A DNA stretch of 64,000 nucleotides. Source: Topomyia yanbarensis. Lineage: Eukaryota; Arthropoda; Insecta; Diptera; Culicidae. Location of the stretch: positions 305,381,115 to 305,445,114 of the forward strand of contig NC_080672.1 of NCBI RefSeq assembly GCF_030247195.1, written 5' to 3'. Below, piece after piece: positions 33,270 through 45,127 of the stretch; the stretch's first letter is position 1, and the number at the start of each line of letters is the position of its first letter. Made by a program: the position numbers and the translations under genes. The notes beneath the pieces are model-generated. The model worked only from the letters and a program-made list of their open reading frames with translations, made no database searches and was not told the origin of the DNA.

Positions 33270-34425
33270 CTTGCTTCCCGTACATGACGGGAAGGACTGT
33301 TCATGTTTTATGCGGTCGCTACCTTGCTGTTAACGTCCGTGATAGAAAAGAAATTTCGATTTAACACCAGCCGAAATACCCCACCACTATTCCGAGTCGT
33401 TTTTTTCTGACTGTGCTTTGAAGCTAGCCGAGTGTGAGCCGATCTTCAAATACGGAATGTGTCGTGTAGAGAAAATCGAATCTCGTCTTTGTCCACATAG
33501 TGTTCACTTCACTTGATGCGCAATACAATGACAAGCGAAGTGCTACACACTTCCAGACAATCCGACGCGATAATATTTATTGAATAAGAATTGATGAAAC
33601 ATGAGTGCGACGCAGAGAAGATTTGAATGTGTTGGTATTGCCGTTTGAAGAATTTTTTGTTGTGACCGTTTTAGCATGAAACGTCTTGCTATTAGAGCAT
33701 TTTTTTCTTATTACCGTAAAGGTATTACGGCCGAGCTTTTTGGTGTAGTTTTGATGTTTTTCTATATATCATAAGATAATTCTTATGAATCTCGCTGTAT
33801 GATTTGGCTGGGTGAATGTATATAAACCTATATTGGAAGTTATATCAGTACTAACGAAATTACCAATGCATACGCAGTTCTCCCGAAAACAATATAATCA
33901 AAATAACATAGAAAAATCTCCGTGTCGCCTTCACAACTTCCGGCGGAATGCCGGTACACGTGGGGAAGTAGTCTCAAAAGCCGGCAGATCAAACAAAGCA
34001 ACTAATAGTCTCTTGTTGGCATCACGTGGGAAACCGTCCTCCCAGGAACGCTGCGCCTAATGGTTGATGATTCACTGTCAGAATTACGGCACCGAGGGTG
34101 AAAAACAAATTGTTTTTTGTTAATTAAAATGCACAGCAGAAATCTCTTTGGTCAAATTTTCCCAAATTTAAAAAAAATCGATCTATATGTCAAATTGACT
34201 TTGAGGTCGATGCCAACTGACAGATTTTGCCTGACATTTTTTTATTGATCTGCCTGATTTGCTTTGAAAAATAGTGGTAAAGCCAGAGACTTATCGAGAC
34301 TCCCAACTCCCGAAGAAATCCCTGAAAACTTATGGTTTACAGTGTAATAGAATGAGTTACTTTGGTCCCTCGATATGTCACTTCACTCGCCTCACTCAGT
34401 CCTTGGCACAACAAGCTTTTAATAA
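33270..34425. other. No recognised gene
   Basis: Short frames only. One CATAAGA-type palindrome at about 33768. A GC-richer stretch at about 33920-34060 has an 82-codon frame without recognisable motifs. Confidence 0.4.
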
Positions 34426-34433
34426 TTTTAATC

Positions 34434-34722
34434 CAGCCTCCTGTCAAGGACGACGTCTCTGTACAGCCAGCATCACTGCCATGAAAGGCAAACATTGATT
34501 TTGAACCGAATGATTAGAAGCTGTATTTAGTTACAAAATGTCGATTTTCTGAATGATATGATATTAAATCATCCCACAAGATGCAAAACGTCGTGTGGCA
34601 TGCTTGAATATCGAGCATAGTGCCGAACATAATTCTTTGTTTGGGGCTTTATAGCTATAACGCCCCATATATGCCGGTCGCTGTCAAACTCCATATGATG
34701 GTATAGGGTTGCCAGGGGGCTG
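34434..34722. mobile_element. hAT-type miniature element, copy 2 (289 bp)
   Basis: Ends CAGCCTCCTG and the complement of CAGCCCCCTGGCAA, flanked by the 8-bp direct repeat TTTTAATC (34426-34433 and 34723-34730). It aligns with copy 1 (18737-19020) end to end, apart from a ~10-bp indel. Non-coding. Confidence 0.93.
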
Positions 34723-34730
34723 TTTTAATC

Positions 34731-35680
34731 TAGTGTTCGATGGTATTTAGAGTTATTGTTTATTACTGACGCAACGAATTCCTGAGAGTAGCAGTTAAAG
34801 TACTGAAAAATCTCCGTTGTTTTCGAACGAACCGAAGTCGAAGTCAACCGTATGACGAACTTATCCTATTTTGCGTCTTAATTCTCATTCCTCTGTTTTC
34901 AAAGGAATACGACGACGTTTTATCAAGCGGATTAATTAAGTAATCAAGAGTTTTCGCCTTCATTTTTTCCATAAAGTGGCAGTTTTGTGGTATTTGAAGT
35001 GTCGCGCATTCGTCTCCGGTGGGGTAGCAGTAATTCCAATTAGAATCGTTAGCGTGTTGGTCATCGTTATCACTGCAGACGTTTGTGGAGCCTGTGGTTT
35101 TGAGGAACCACCCAGTAATCAAAGAAGACAAACAAGCGAAAAAGGTTGAAGCAGAAATTGTATGGATCTGCTGTGACTCGTGCCTAAAGTATCTTCATAC
35201 ATACTGAATTTGAATTACTGGGTACAGTAAAATTTTGCTGGAGTTTTGAACAGCAAACCGTTCTGTAACCAATTCATTAAAGCAATTTGGTTACCGAACT
35301 CTCCGCAAACCGCTCTATCCAACTTATATACATCTTTAAAGGCAATCTGTCTTCGTTAAAAAGGGCTGATTGTATTTTGAGTCTCAATAATGTTCTTAAG
35401 TTAAGGTCTAGTATATTGTTGAATGAACGAAATATACAATGATGCAGAATTGTCATCATGAATTTGATATTGGGAAATGTAAATATATTTCTTTGGTTGG
35501 TTTACCCATTTTAATACAAAAACAATATTGTGGGTTCTGCACCAGTCCATTTAGAACAGTCCGGATATAGTGGGAAATGCTTCACCGGTCATAAAGGTGT
35601 CAGGCCTAGCAAAAGTTACTTTCAGAGGAATTTGTCCTTATAGATTTCTCTATAATATGGTCCAAATATGATGAAGAGCT
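34731..35680. other. No recognised gene; partial dispersed repeat
   Basis: About 35218-35310 ('ACTGGGTACAGTAAAATTTT', 'GAACAGCAAACCGTT', 'GGTTACCGAACTCTCCGCAA') matches the reverse complement of about 47455-47565, so one dispersed family has copies in opposite orientation. The rest shows short frames only. Confidence 0.5.
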
Positions 35681-35684
35681 GTGT

Positions 35685-35896
35685 CAAAAGAGATTATAAC
35701 TACTAGAGGTCCCATGTCGCTGTTAACACTGATAATTTATCATCTCGCTCTTACATATGCTAGACACATATTGTCCCGGGTACACACATGTAAAACTAAT
35801 GGGATACAATATGTTAGAGCGAGACTCCATGTTTCTGTCCGTGAATACATTGAGACAGTAGCGCTTTGCTCCCTCTAGTAGTTATAATCTCTTTTG
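35685..35896. mobile_element. 212-bp inverted-repeat miniature element
   Basis: A 25-bp terminal inverted repeat beginning CAAAAGAGATTATAACTACT is perfect between 35685-35709 and 35872-35896. A second, imperfect inverted repeat ('CTCGCTCT.ACATAT') lies inside. The flanks share CTGT but not adjacently, so the target duplication is unclear. Confidence 0.8.
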
Positions 35897-36075
35897 CTGT
35901 CATCTGTCATCCGTAAGTGGCTTTCGAGTAAAAGATTTAATTGTCAGTTTGAAAGCTTTTTGTTCTGCTTCCGGCACAGCTTAATTGCGGAAGTTTTGGC
36001 CACCGATTACAAGTTTCAGTATGAATAGTGTCGTCCTTAGAGCGGGGTCCCTGGCCATCGCTAAGAGCGCCCATG

Positions 36076-36082
36076 TATAAAA
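36076..36082 (+). promoter_or_regulatory. TATA box upstream of small ORF
   Basis: TATAAAA, about 35 bases before a TCACT initiator-like motif (36111-36116) and 70 bases before the ATG of the small secreted ORF. Confidence 0.35.
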
Positions 36083-36145
36083 TCGATACTGCATTCACCG
36101 TGTAAAATTTTTCACTAATTAAGAAACACCGCTTCGTCGGCTAAA

Positions 36146-36305
36146 ATGAAGTTCAAAATTAATATTCTTCTGTATTTGATCCTGACAATATGTGAAGCAT
36201 TTGGTGCAGAAAATTTTTACTTGCCTGACCTCTTTATTATTGTTTAATGTTACTATAGTCACGCGAAGACATTGCCTATATCAACGGCATACTATGATAA
36301 CGTAA
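36146..36305 (+). CDS. Possible tiny secreted-peptide gene (33-34 residues)
   Basis: ATG 36146 opens 'MKFKINILLYLILTICEAF', which has the layout of a signal peptide: Lys-rich start, hydrophobic core and a small-residue end. Unspliced, the frame ends at 36247 after 33 residues. A 55-bp intron fitting the usual size of short insect introns could be removed (GT 36204, AG 36258, with a pyrimidine-rich 3' part). The joined frame would then end at 36305 with a 15-residue tail reading 'VTRRHCLYQRHTMIT'. A TATA box lies at a suitable distance upstream. No family is recognised and chance cannot be excluded. Confidence 0.28.
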
Positions 36306-36309
36306 GGGA

Positions 36310-37950
36310 ATGAGTGCTGAGTACCGAACTTTCTTTGACATTTCGGGGGACCGTGCTAGTACTACTTGAACCATGGGAAATCCTTGAGTCCTCCGTGTCA
36401 GTTAGTCTCTGGTAAAGCTGTACATCCTCAGATTAACAAGACAGTAAAAAAGCAAAATTACGCCCTTTATACTTTTCTGCTGTGGTTCAGGAACTTTTTG
36501 AAAATTATAATGAAACAAAAACACCACTCAGACCGCGGCCAGCCATTGCAAGAGAGCACGATCATCAGCAGTCCACGGTTCAATCATTACTGATCAAACA
36601 CAATCGGACCAATTTTCACGCTCCAGACTAGCCACTATGTCTCATCATCGTGGGTGGGAAATCTTTTCCTTTCGGAAAAAACTTGTGGTGAAAACTTGCC
36701 TACAGAAATGATCCTGTGAAGCACAGTCTTGCCGGAACGAGGCAATACCCAAAGCACCCCTAATCGGGCGAACATTCTGCGCTAGCGATGTATTAGCGAA
36801 TGGGTAGCAGATTAAGGTAGTATTTTGATTACTCATTTCAGAGCTAGCAATAAATTTTTCAAATGCTTTGGAATCTGTAATAATATATACCTACAGTATA
36901 ATGAGAACACTTGTTACTAATATAAATTATTTATCAAAATACTCTCGAAATATTCATGAAAATTGCTTGAAAATAGGCACTAAATAACGGGAAGGGAAAA
37001 TAATTCTCGAGTAACAAATGACAAGTAAACTGTGAAAACACAGTTTGATGGAAAGTACGAGACGAAAGGTTAGTCACTGAATAATTGGCTTTTACGCTCT
37101 AATCATATGTTATCGTAAAATGGGGTATCTTCGATCACCGAGGTACGATAAAATGATGCCCACGAAATTCATCGAAATAAAAAATCATGTAGCGTCTAAC
37201 ATGTTCGGCATCCATGGCAAATATTTATTTGTCATTTAATAGTCTTTCTATGAACACAAATTAAAATTAAAAATGACAGCTTTCTTCTTATTTTTTCGAT
37301 CAGTTCAATCAATTTCTTGTATCTTTATGAAATTAAGCCACTGTAACTGAACTGGGCTTTAGAAACCGTAAATATTTTTGACAAATATCCCATTGGAAAT
37401 GAGAGATTTTTGTTGTTAACTATTTTCGATTATTTTCCTGGTAAAGTTATCTGAAAGTACATAGGATCCTTACAAACAATTTTTTTTTCGAGGGGCGTAA
37501 CAATTATTGGTAATTAATTTGCAATAATTTCCAATAATTTTAATAATCAAAAAACCATAAAGATTAAAAATTTATAAAAATTATTCATTCTCATGTAAAA
37601 AAACAAAATCGCCAAACAATTCGAACGTTTTTAATGTATGGGCATTTAATAAATGCAAACAACCACATTTCCTTGAATCCAAAAAAGTTACTCGCAAAAC
37701 TTTTGAAAAACAATCAATGCTCCCCCGTTTTACACTACTCGAGAACTGACTCTGCAACAGGAGAAAATGTTTACTTCAGGTCTTCGCCCTGGGCAATTAA
37801 TGAAACAACCTAATTAAAGCAGCTAACATTAACAACCACATCACATATAGCAGATGTGTCTTCTCTGTACACCCGCCGGTCTTTATGTACAGTACATATA
37901 CTATTTTCGCGGCGAAATAATTTGAAAATCGCTTTTATGCGTCTAGTGAT
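36310..37950. other. No recognised gene
   Basis: AT-rich. At about 37075-37160 an imperfect palindrome ('ATCATATGTTATCGTAAAATGG' region, then 'GGTATCTTCGATCACCGAGG') shares its start with the 'ACAAACATATGATTACGG' element ends at 48.0, 50.3 and 51.3 kb. Confidence 0.4.
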
Positions 37951-39384
37951 AGGGAACGTCCATAAATGCGTTTATATAATTATAAACCGTTGATTCGAAT
38001 TGTTTCAAAAATTACTTCTAATTACTGTTAATTTATCTTCAAATTTAACATCATACAATTATTACACGATAATACGTAATTCAATGACATGACACAGAAC
38101 CGTACAAAAGTCATCGTGGTTCGGTGTGTCTCAGCCAAGTGTCGTTATCTTGTTTTGCTTGCCTCCCTTGTGCATTGAGTTTGTGTTTGTTTTGTCTTGC
38201 CCATAGAAGTGTAGGTATGTATAGTCTACCGAAAGACGTTTCGATTTCGTGCTCTTCCGACGCGGTGAGAGCACATGGTAGAGTTGCTAGGCGCGTTAGA
38301 CGTCCTTCACTCGAGCACGTGGTTTTGTGTGTCAGGCGGTTTTGGTTTCGGGCAAAACTGTACCGATAATGTCAAAATTAATTTCCTTTTCAGCTTGTTT
38401 ATAAATAAATAGAATTGAATCGTTTGTGACTAAACGTTATTTGAATTCAAATGAGATATTCAAAATTAATTATTTTAGTAATTTTATTGGACCATTTTAC
38501 ACCACCGGAAAACGCAATTTTAATCTACCGAGCAGTGCAATGATACTATTCTTAAATCACTATTAAAGTCATTAGTCACTTCTGCTTTGATGTTGAAATG
38601 CAATTTTTTTTTGTTATTATTATAGTGTAATTAAACGGATGGTATCTGTCTTTAGGGTTAATTGTAACATTCCACTAAGTAGCTCAATTTTTTTGGCTAA
38701 ATATATTCATTATCCAAAGCAGCTGTCAAGTACATTAAATATCATTTCCTAATCTATTCTCATTTAATGGTTCGACGAAAGAAATGATGATATCAGTGTG
38801 CATTCTGCCCAACCTGAGTTATTACAGTGCATTTTAATAGTCACTACTTCCTTCAAACGTATATTAATTTAATCTTCAAGCATATGTAGACTACATTTAA
38901 TGGTATGTATTACAAAATATTTTCGTATATACCATACATTATTTCTACGATTAAGAGGCAATTTAAGTTTATTTCTACAAATGTAGAGGGTAAATATTTC
39001 ACGCTTATCATTATTATGGCACATCATTGTATCGACTGGGTTATTTTTAACACAGTTTGTCCTAAAAGGTTGTTCTTGAAATAATTTACAAGTTCTTAAA
39101 TGATGGCTAGGTACACAAAATTTCATTTGAACTCCGCATCAAAACGATTGTACACATTGCGAAATAATGTCGTTGATTATGTGCAACATGGAAGATTCGC
39201 GGCGATCTTTAAGTGTTTGTATGTTGATGAGCATGAAGAGTCCTTTATACGATGGAAGAAGGAAGGGAATTCCACGAAGATCCGTCCGAAAATAATTACT
39301 ATCCTGACCGACCACCTTAGATTCCTATGAAACTTTACCCATTTCATCGGCATGGAAGACTAAACATTTTCCACAATCAGTAAG

Positions 39385-41510
39385 ATTATTTTGACTCAAG
39401 AGCAATTTTTTAAAAGGGTGTAAACATTTCTACGTGCAAATATTTCAAACTTTTTCTGATCGATTACTGTATTTTATACAGCAAAACTTTCTGAGAGCAA
39501 GTTTCAGAGAATAAATATTTATGTACGAAAAAATATACACTGAAAAAAATGTTGTCATTTTTCACAAAAACAAAAATTTGTGTTAAAAATTTAAATTGTA
39601 AAAGAATTCATTTTTTTCCATTTCTTTACATTTTGTCAATAAAAACCTCAAGAGAAAAGAAACATTCTGAATGTGATTGTATGATGGAGAACTTATCGGT
39701 AAAACAGTTTTTCTAGCAATAACTATACATGTTTTTAAATTTCATACTAATTGACATACAAAACTATAATTTTATTACAGCATATAATTCTAAGTCTCGT
39801 TTTAAATCAAAATGCATTTAACAAAAATCTTCCAAAATGCGATAGTTTTCGAGATATTTGGAAATTTGTACCAACAAAAACAGTTAATTTGTGTGATTAT
39901 GCTCTTTTTAAAAGTTATTCGCGCTGCCCAATTATAAATTGTCAAAAATCTAATGTTTATCTTTTTAAAGACGTAAAAGAAACTTTTTCAGTGTATCTGG
40001 ATCATGGAGAAGCATTCAATAAAAAACAAATTTTCCTAGCAACTTTGACATATTTTTATGATTCATAATTTTTTCCGTCAAAAATACAATTTTCTTTTTA
40101 AATATGATTCTAAACGCTATTTTGCTAATAACAAAAAAAATCTGAAATTTAGTAGTTTTCGAGATATTTCAAATTTTGTTTTAACAACATAATTCTTTTG
40201 TTTTCTTACGACCTTTTTAGAAGTTATTCGCGTTTCTCCATCAACAATAATAAGTTTTTCAAAAGTCCCATAACATTTCCTGTAACTTTCTCTTTGACAT
40301 CAACGTGATATTATAAACCATTTGAAAGCTATACGAATACAAACAAAATACTATTCAACCATAGGGTCTTATGATTAAACTAAATAGTAGGGTGTCCCAA
40401 AATGACATCATCTTAAAAACGTCATCGGGCTCACTTCTTAAATGAAACGTTAAGGTATCAGGACCACTTTCTTCTTCGGAGTGAATTTGCTAAAACGCTC
40501 CCTACTGGTGGCGAATTTTGATTATTCGAAAAATGGGCCGATTTTGGGTAAAATTTCAAATTCATGCTTGTTGAAGTGCTTCTGAACTGTCTTAGATTTT
40601 CTTCAGCATTTTTTTATTTTTCTGGAGATCAAAATGGAAAAGTTTGGTTAGTTAGTTTGTACAAATTTTGAAGCATAAGAGCGGCTGAGCCATTAAAACT
40701 TAGTAAAAAGTGTAATTTTTGGTGTTTTTCATTAGTTTTTCTTCAAAACTGGGTATCTACAAATTTTTTAAAAGTATAGAGTACACCTCAAATAGTTGAG
40801 CCGAATAAAGGGGCGTAATTTTGTTGAAGAATGTGTATACCCACGGTAAAACAGTTCAGAAGCACTTCAACAAGCATGAATTTGAAATTTTACCCAAAAT
40901 TGGCCCATTTTTCCAAAAATCAAAATTCGCCACCAGTAGGGAGCGTTTTAGCAAATTCATTCCGAAGAAGAATGTGGTCCTGATACCCTAACCTTTCATT
41001 TAAGAAGTGAGCCCGATGATTTTTTACATGATGTCATTTTGGGACACCCTACTAAATAGTTCGATCTTATTTAAAAAGAAAATTGTATTTTTAACTGCAG
41101 ATATTATGAATTATAAAAATATGTCAAAAGTTGTTGTTGGGAAAACTTTTTTATTGAAAGCTTCTCCATGATCCAAATACACTTAAAAAGTTTCTTTTAC
41201 GTCTTTAAAACGATAAACAAACATTCAAAATATTTCTTTTCTCTATAAGTTTTTGTTTCTAAAATATCAAAAAAATAGAAAAAAAAGGTTTTTTGCAAAT
41301 TTTTAACGCAAATTTTTGTTTTTGTGGTAAATGAAATATTTTTTTCAGTGATATTTTTTTCGTGCATAAATATTCAGTCTCTGAAACTCGTTCTCAGAAA
41401 GTTTTGCTATATAAAATACAGTAATCGAACAAAAAAAAATTGAAATTAATGCACGTAGCAAAGCAATGTTTACGCCCTTTTGAAAAATTGCTATTGTATC
41501 AAATTATTGC
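39385..41510. mobile_element. Inverted-repeat element, arms about 39385-40105 and 41060-41510
   Basis: The arms pair over several hundred bases: 'GCAATTTTT.AAAAGGG.GTAAACATT' near the ends, then 'AAAACTTTCTGAGA' and 'GACGTAAAAGAAACTTTTT' moving inward. The centre was later occupied by the hAT-type palindrome. AT-rich and non-coding. Confidence 0.6.
40388..41051. mobile_element. hAT-type palindromic element (664 bp)
   Basis: TAGGGTGTCCCAAAATGACA and its complement form the ends of ~200-bp inverted arms. The flanks are the perfect 8-bp direct repeat CTAAATAG (40380-40387 and 41052-41059). The end sequence fits the hAT YARNG rule. Non-coding. Confidence 0.9.
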
Positions 41511-41514
41511 AATT

Positions 41515-42685
41515 GTCAGAGAAAATAATGGAAACTCATAAACCAAACACAACTTCAAAGTGTCGTTCGAATCGACGATGGTCGTAATTTGTGGTCGGCC
41601 GGTTTCTCATAGAATCACTCAGGAAATAAAATAACATAGACAGAATGAATGAAACAAAACGAATAGTGAGATTAAGGCAAATGAAATATACATACAGGTA
41701 AACTAGAAGTGGCAAAATTATTAGAAATAGGCTTGAGATTTTACGAACTAATATTTTGTCTTCTGCTGGTAGGGGTCGAGCATGGGTAGAGTTATTGCGA
41801 ATCGCTTAAGTCTACCAAAATGTCTCACGGAAAAGTCAGACTTGTCACTCTTTACCATGAGAACCGACAATGAACAAAAGGTATAAAAATAACACTTCAT
41901 AAAATAAATGATTAAAATGAAATGATCATTTATTTAAAATTAGTCCAACACTCAAAACAAATAAAATCCGTAAAAAAAATAAAATAAAAATCAAATACTC
42001 AAATAATATATATAAATATCGCGTTGGTATAATTTCCTGTATACGAAACAACTTGAAAACGTTTTAATAAACCACACGATATAAAATTCGATACTATAAA
42101 TATGTACATGAATTATTTTGCATACAATCTGAGATAAAATTATAATGTTATGAGAAATTAAAAATTATGCATTTTTCGTGATGTTATAACGCAGAAACAA
42201 TCAAAACATCATCCAGTAAAAAATTGGTTGTAAAATACTGTAGAAAATCTTACTAATTCCATTATTCTCCATTACTAGTTAATTACTAAAACATCCTTTA
42301 ACAACAACAACTTTAACTTTAACAAGTCCCTTGAAAAACAATTTTTTCTTGAAGTCAACAATTCACAGCCTCTCTTTCCGTGAATTTCAACGTACTTTTC
42401 TATAAATTTCTCAATAAGTTTTTAAAATGTCAGTAGTTGAATTACAGAACTTTTCAATGGTTTAACCACTACTGAATCAAGAAAAAATGATGTAGGGTAA
42501 TGAGCCTATTTATGTTCTTTGTTCAACGCATTAGATCAAACGGTAGGGCGACAATGGGGGCACTCGATTGGAGTTTTCAGTGCGTTCAAACACGATCATT
42601 TCACGCTTTTCAGGGCATTTATTATATTGGCTCTTAGCAACGAAGGAAAGCTATTGATAGTGAGGCACTCTCCATAATGTGGTGA
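41515..42685. other. No recognised gene
   Basis: Very AT-rich (especially 41880-42300), with no frame of note. Confidence 0.4.
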
Positions 42686-43261
42686 AAACAGGCACTTTAC
42701 CCTAATACCTAATACCAAAATAAAACAGAACAAGAGCGATTTTCTGGCGAACAAGCGCGCGTAATGTGTTCATATATTTTGCCCTATACCAATACCGCCC
42801 GACAAACAGAAACACGTGCTCGAGCGAATGACGTTCTACCCGCCTTGCAACGCTACCATGTAGATGTGCGTTACTGTGGTCCCGGTCACCAGCTGAGCTC
42901 TGAATCGAAACGTCTTTAGCTAGACGATGCATAGATCGGCAAAACAAACACAAACTCAATGCACAAATGAGGAAAGCAAAACAAGAAAACGTTTCTTGAC
43001 TGAGACCTACTGAATCATGACGACTTTTGTACCGTTCCATGGGAAGTTCATGAATTACGTACTATCGTGTTATAGATAACGATTTTAGATTAAAAGATGT
43101 ATTTCTCAGTAATTAGTTGCAATATTTGAGATAATTTATGTAATCAGTTATATAATTACATAACAGATTCATGGACGCTCTCTTCACAGTTTGCATAAAC
43201 AAAGGCGATTTCAGAAATTAGCTCGTTTATGATTTTACTGAAAGAAAATGTAGGTATGTAT

Positions 43262-43566
43262 TTAGAATATGAGACTAATAAATAATATCAAAAACCGCTT
43301 TTTTACGCGGAAGGTGCTTGTGCCTTTGGTTTAGCAACTCAGGGAGGTGCAAAGGATTAATTTTTCTTATGTCTGGCGAACAACAAGCAATCCTGTTAGA
43401 ATGTTCTCTCAGTTGTAGGTATATATTTACCTACCTTAGCAAAGTCCTGCTAAAGCTGTTGTTATGTTTTTCCCCTTCAGCCCCTTCAGCGTATTATCCA
43501 CATTTGTGAATCGCTACACTGCAAAGTCCTGCTAAAGCCCTACCGGTGGAAAACCCCTTCCTGGTT
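43262..43566 (+). promoter_or_regulatory. Upstream region of U2 snRNA gene 1
   Basis: About 300 bp shared, in inverted orientation, with 49910-50215 upstream of U2 gene 2. The best-conserved block is 43521-43547 (GCAAAGTCCTGCTAAAGCCC then TACCGGTG), about 20-45 bases before the RNA, where insects place the proximal sequence element. The element itself is inferred from conservation. The block start 'GCAAAGTCCTGCTAAAGC' also occurs at about 43438. Confidence 0.55.
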
Positions 43567-43757
43567 ATCGCTTCTCGGCCTAAAGGCTAAGATCAAAGTG
43601 TAGTATCTGTTCTTATCAGCTTAACGTCTGATAGATCTCCCATAGGGAGACAACAAATGTTAAACTGATTTTTGTAAAAGGGCGGAACGGTTAGGGGCTT
43701 GCTCCACTTCCGCCGCGGGTTGGCCCGGTATTGCAGTACCGCCGGGATCGGCCCACA
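43567..43757 (+). ncRNA. U2: U2 spliceosomal snRNA, gene 1
   Basis: 191 nt starting ATCGCTTCTCGGCC. It includes the branch-site-pairing region with GTAGTA (43600-43605) followed by TCTGTTCTTATCAG, the Sm-binding site ATTTTTG (43668-43674) and the 3' stem-loops ending in 'GGTATTGCAGTACC'. It closely resembles Drosophila U2 through the first ~65 nt. It differs from gene 2 at four positions, and at three of these gene 2 keeps what I recall as the fly base or vice versa. U2 pairs with the intron branch point in the spliceosome. It may be functional or a recent copy. Confidence 0.93.
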
Positions 43758-43769
43758 TTTATCTAAAAA

Positions 43770-44330
43770 CGAAAATTGTGCAGAAGGCAAGGTTGACACC
43801 AGTGTTGCCACAATTAAATCTGTACCGGGAGTTGAATAAACTTTTCTGTCTACCGGATTTTGCACCCAAACATTAACAAGGTTGTGTTAAAAAATCATTT
43901 TTGTTATACATATTTTTCATTGGGGTATTGGCCCTGCGTTGATAATATTCCAGATTTACCTGGAATCTTCCAGATTTTTTCCAACTGAACAGACATTCGT
44001 TCAAGCCAGGCATTTTGCCAGATTTTCCCATATATTCTGAATTCTACGTTACACCCCAGCGGGGTTACCATTATGCCAGTTTTTTTTGAAACAACCAAAG
44101 CATTTTTAAGCTTGCAGCAAAAAGACCAATCTCTTATTGTTACAGATTCTTAAATTATAGAAGTTGTTACACACAAACCAAAATGTACGCAAAATTTCTG
44201 TTACTGTGAGGTGAGGTGAGGTTACTGTCATGTGACAGATTTTGCCAGACATTTCTAGTTCACGGCTTACATATACTAGACTAGCTCGTTAGAGTGTAAA
44301 CATTTGACGGGTGGGCGTCATGGAAATCGT
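43770..44330. other. No gene; dispersed repeat copy
   Basis: Contains the second copy of the repeat at 28.3 kb (about 43990-44270), with 'GGTGA' repeats at about 44207-44222. No gene. Confidence 0.45.
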
Positions 44331-44355
44331 CGTCGAAAACAATTAGATGAAGTTC

Positions 44356-44974
44356 ATATGGTCGGTGTTAAGTCAGACCGGACTAAGTGACTTACTTGAT
44401 TTTTTTTTCGAACCTGCACGGACGTTATCGCCAAGCGGATAAGCGCAATGATGCAGGCCTACCCGAAAATTCTGAATAATAAAGCTTCCATCGGACTTGT
44501 CGATGCTGTCGGGGAAATACCCGATATAAAGCGCTTGTTTTGGAATTTGTGAAATTACGAAAAATTTAAATCAAACTTTTTATCATCATGGGCAAAGATC
44601 TACTCAAACACAAGGTCCTCGGAGTCATTATAAATCTAAGCAGCACATTTTAAGTTAACCCTAGAACGTTGCACGGGGGTACAAATATACCCCTCGCCTT
44701 CTTTAGAGCCGTGTGTATTATTCATAGCTTATCCGCTTATATTGCACCGGACAATACAGTTTGATTTTGAGAAAAACGAGTTCAAAGTTTGAATCGCAGC
44801 ATCCTTTACATTATGATTGGAAATTAATTTTTGCCGTAATTCTTGTTCATTGTTACATATTTCAAATCTGGCAAGAGTCGAATGTAGCTGACAAAATTCT
44901 GTATCCATTGCTATAATTATCTCATTTTTTGATGTTTTGCGACTTAGTCCGCTCTGACGTAACACCGACCATAT
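44356..44974. mobile_element. ~620-bp inverted-repeat element (GGTCGGTGTTA ends)
   Basis: Ends 44356-44392 and 44938-44974 are inverted and match at about 33 of 37 bases ('ATATGGTCGGTGTTA', 'CGGACTAAGT'). The interior is non-coding. The target duplication was not resolved. Confidence 0.65.
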
Positions 44975-45127
44975 ATTGTTTACTGCTAACGAATGATCGG
45001 CACCTGATAGATCACAAGAAAGCTATATCGATGCCCAAAACCTTTGCTGGGAACAGAAAATTACGGTTAGATATGTTTTATATGGCATGTAGCAAAATTC
45101 CCAATTTTCGCTAATAATCACTGATTA

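Larger units (their letters stand above)
28760..33795. repeat. Cluster of imperfect CATAAGA...TCTTATG palindromes
   Basis: Short imperfect palindromes of the form TTCATAAGA-N3-TCTTATGAA recur at about 28770, 28853, 29515, 31587-31609, 31699-31721, 31807, 31885, 31927, 32715 and 33768, and again at 54898-55030 and 55597-55680. They are often 40-120 bp apart and joined by 'CCGAGCAAAA' blocks. At 31850-31960 and 54945-55034 the order of several motifs is conserved, so they are parts of a longer dispersed repeat. No coding frame is attached. Confidence 0.55.
37955..43205. repeat. 5.2-kb structure bounded by inverted ~400-bp arms
   Basis: The left arm (about 37955-38378) and right arm (about 42690-43205, reverse complement) share 'GTCCAT.AAT', 'ACGATA.TACGTAATTCA', 'GTGCATTGAGTTTGTGTTTG', 'AAAGACGTTTCGATT', 'CTCGAGCACGTG' and more, at roughly 75-80% identity by eye. 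The interior holds two further nested inverted repeats. Short frames in the arms translate to similar but frameshifted sequences, so an old duplicated coding piece cannot be excluded. No domain is recognised. Confidence 0.6.

Noticed and set aside
32985..33364. Overlapping Pro/Asp/Gly-rich frames on both strands
   Set aside because: They are translations of the degenerate GATCCGGACCAG minisatellite.
42702..43040. 112-codon minus-strand frame with a Leu/Cys-rich segment
   Set aside because: The inverted partner at 38124-38369 is frameshifted relative to it and no domain is visible. It is probably the arm of an inverted repeat rather than a gene.
37955..43205. Interpretation as an autonomous transposon with a captured gene
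   Set aside because: The arms pair, but no transposase or intact frame was found in 5 kb and no target duplication could be fixed, so it is listed only as an inverted-repeat structure.
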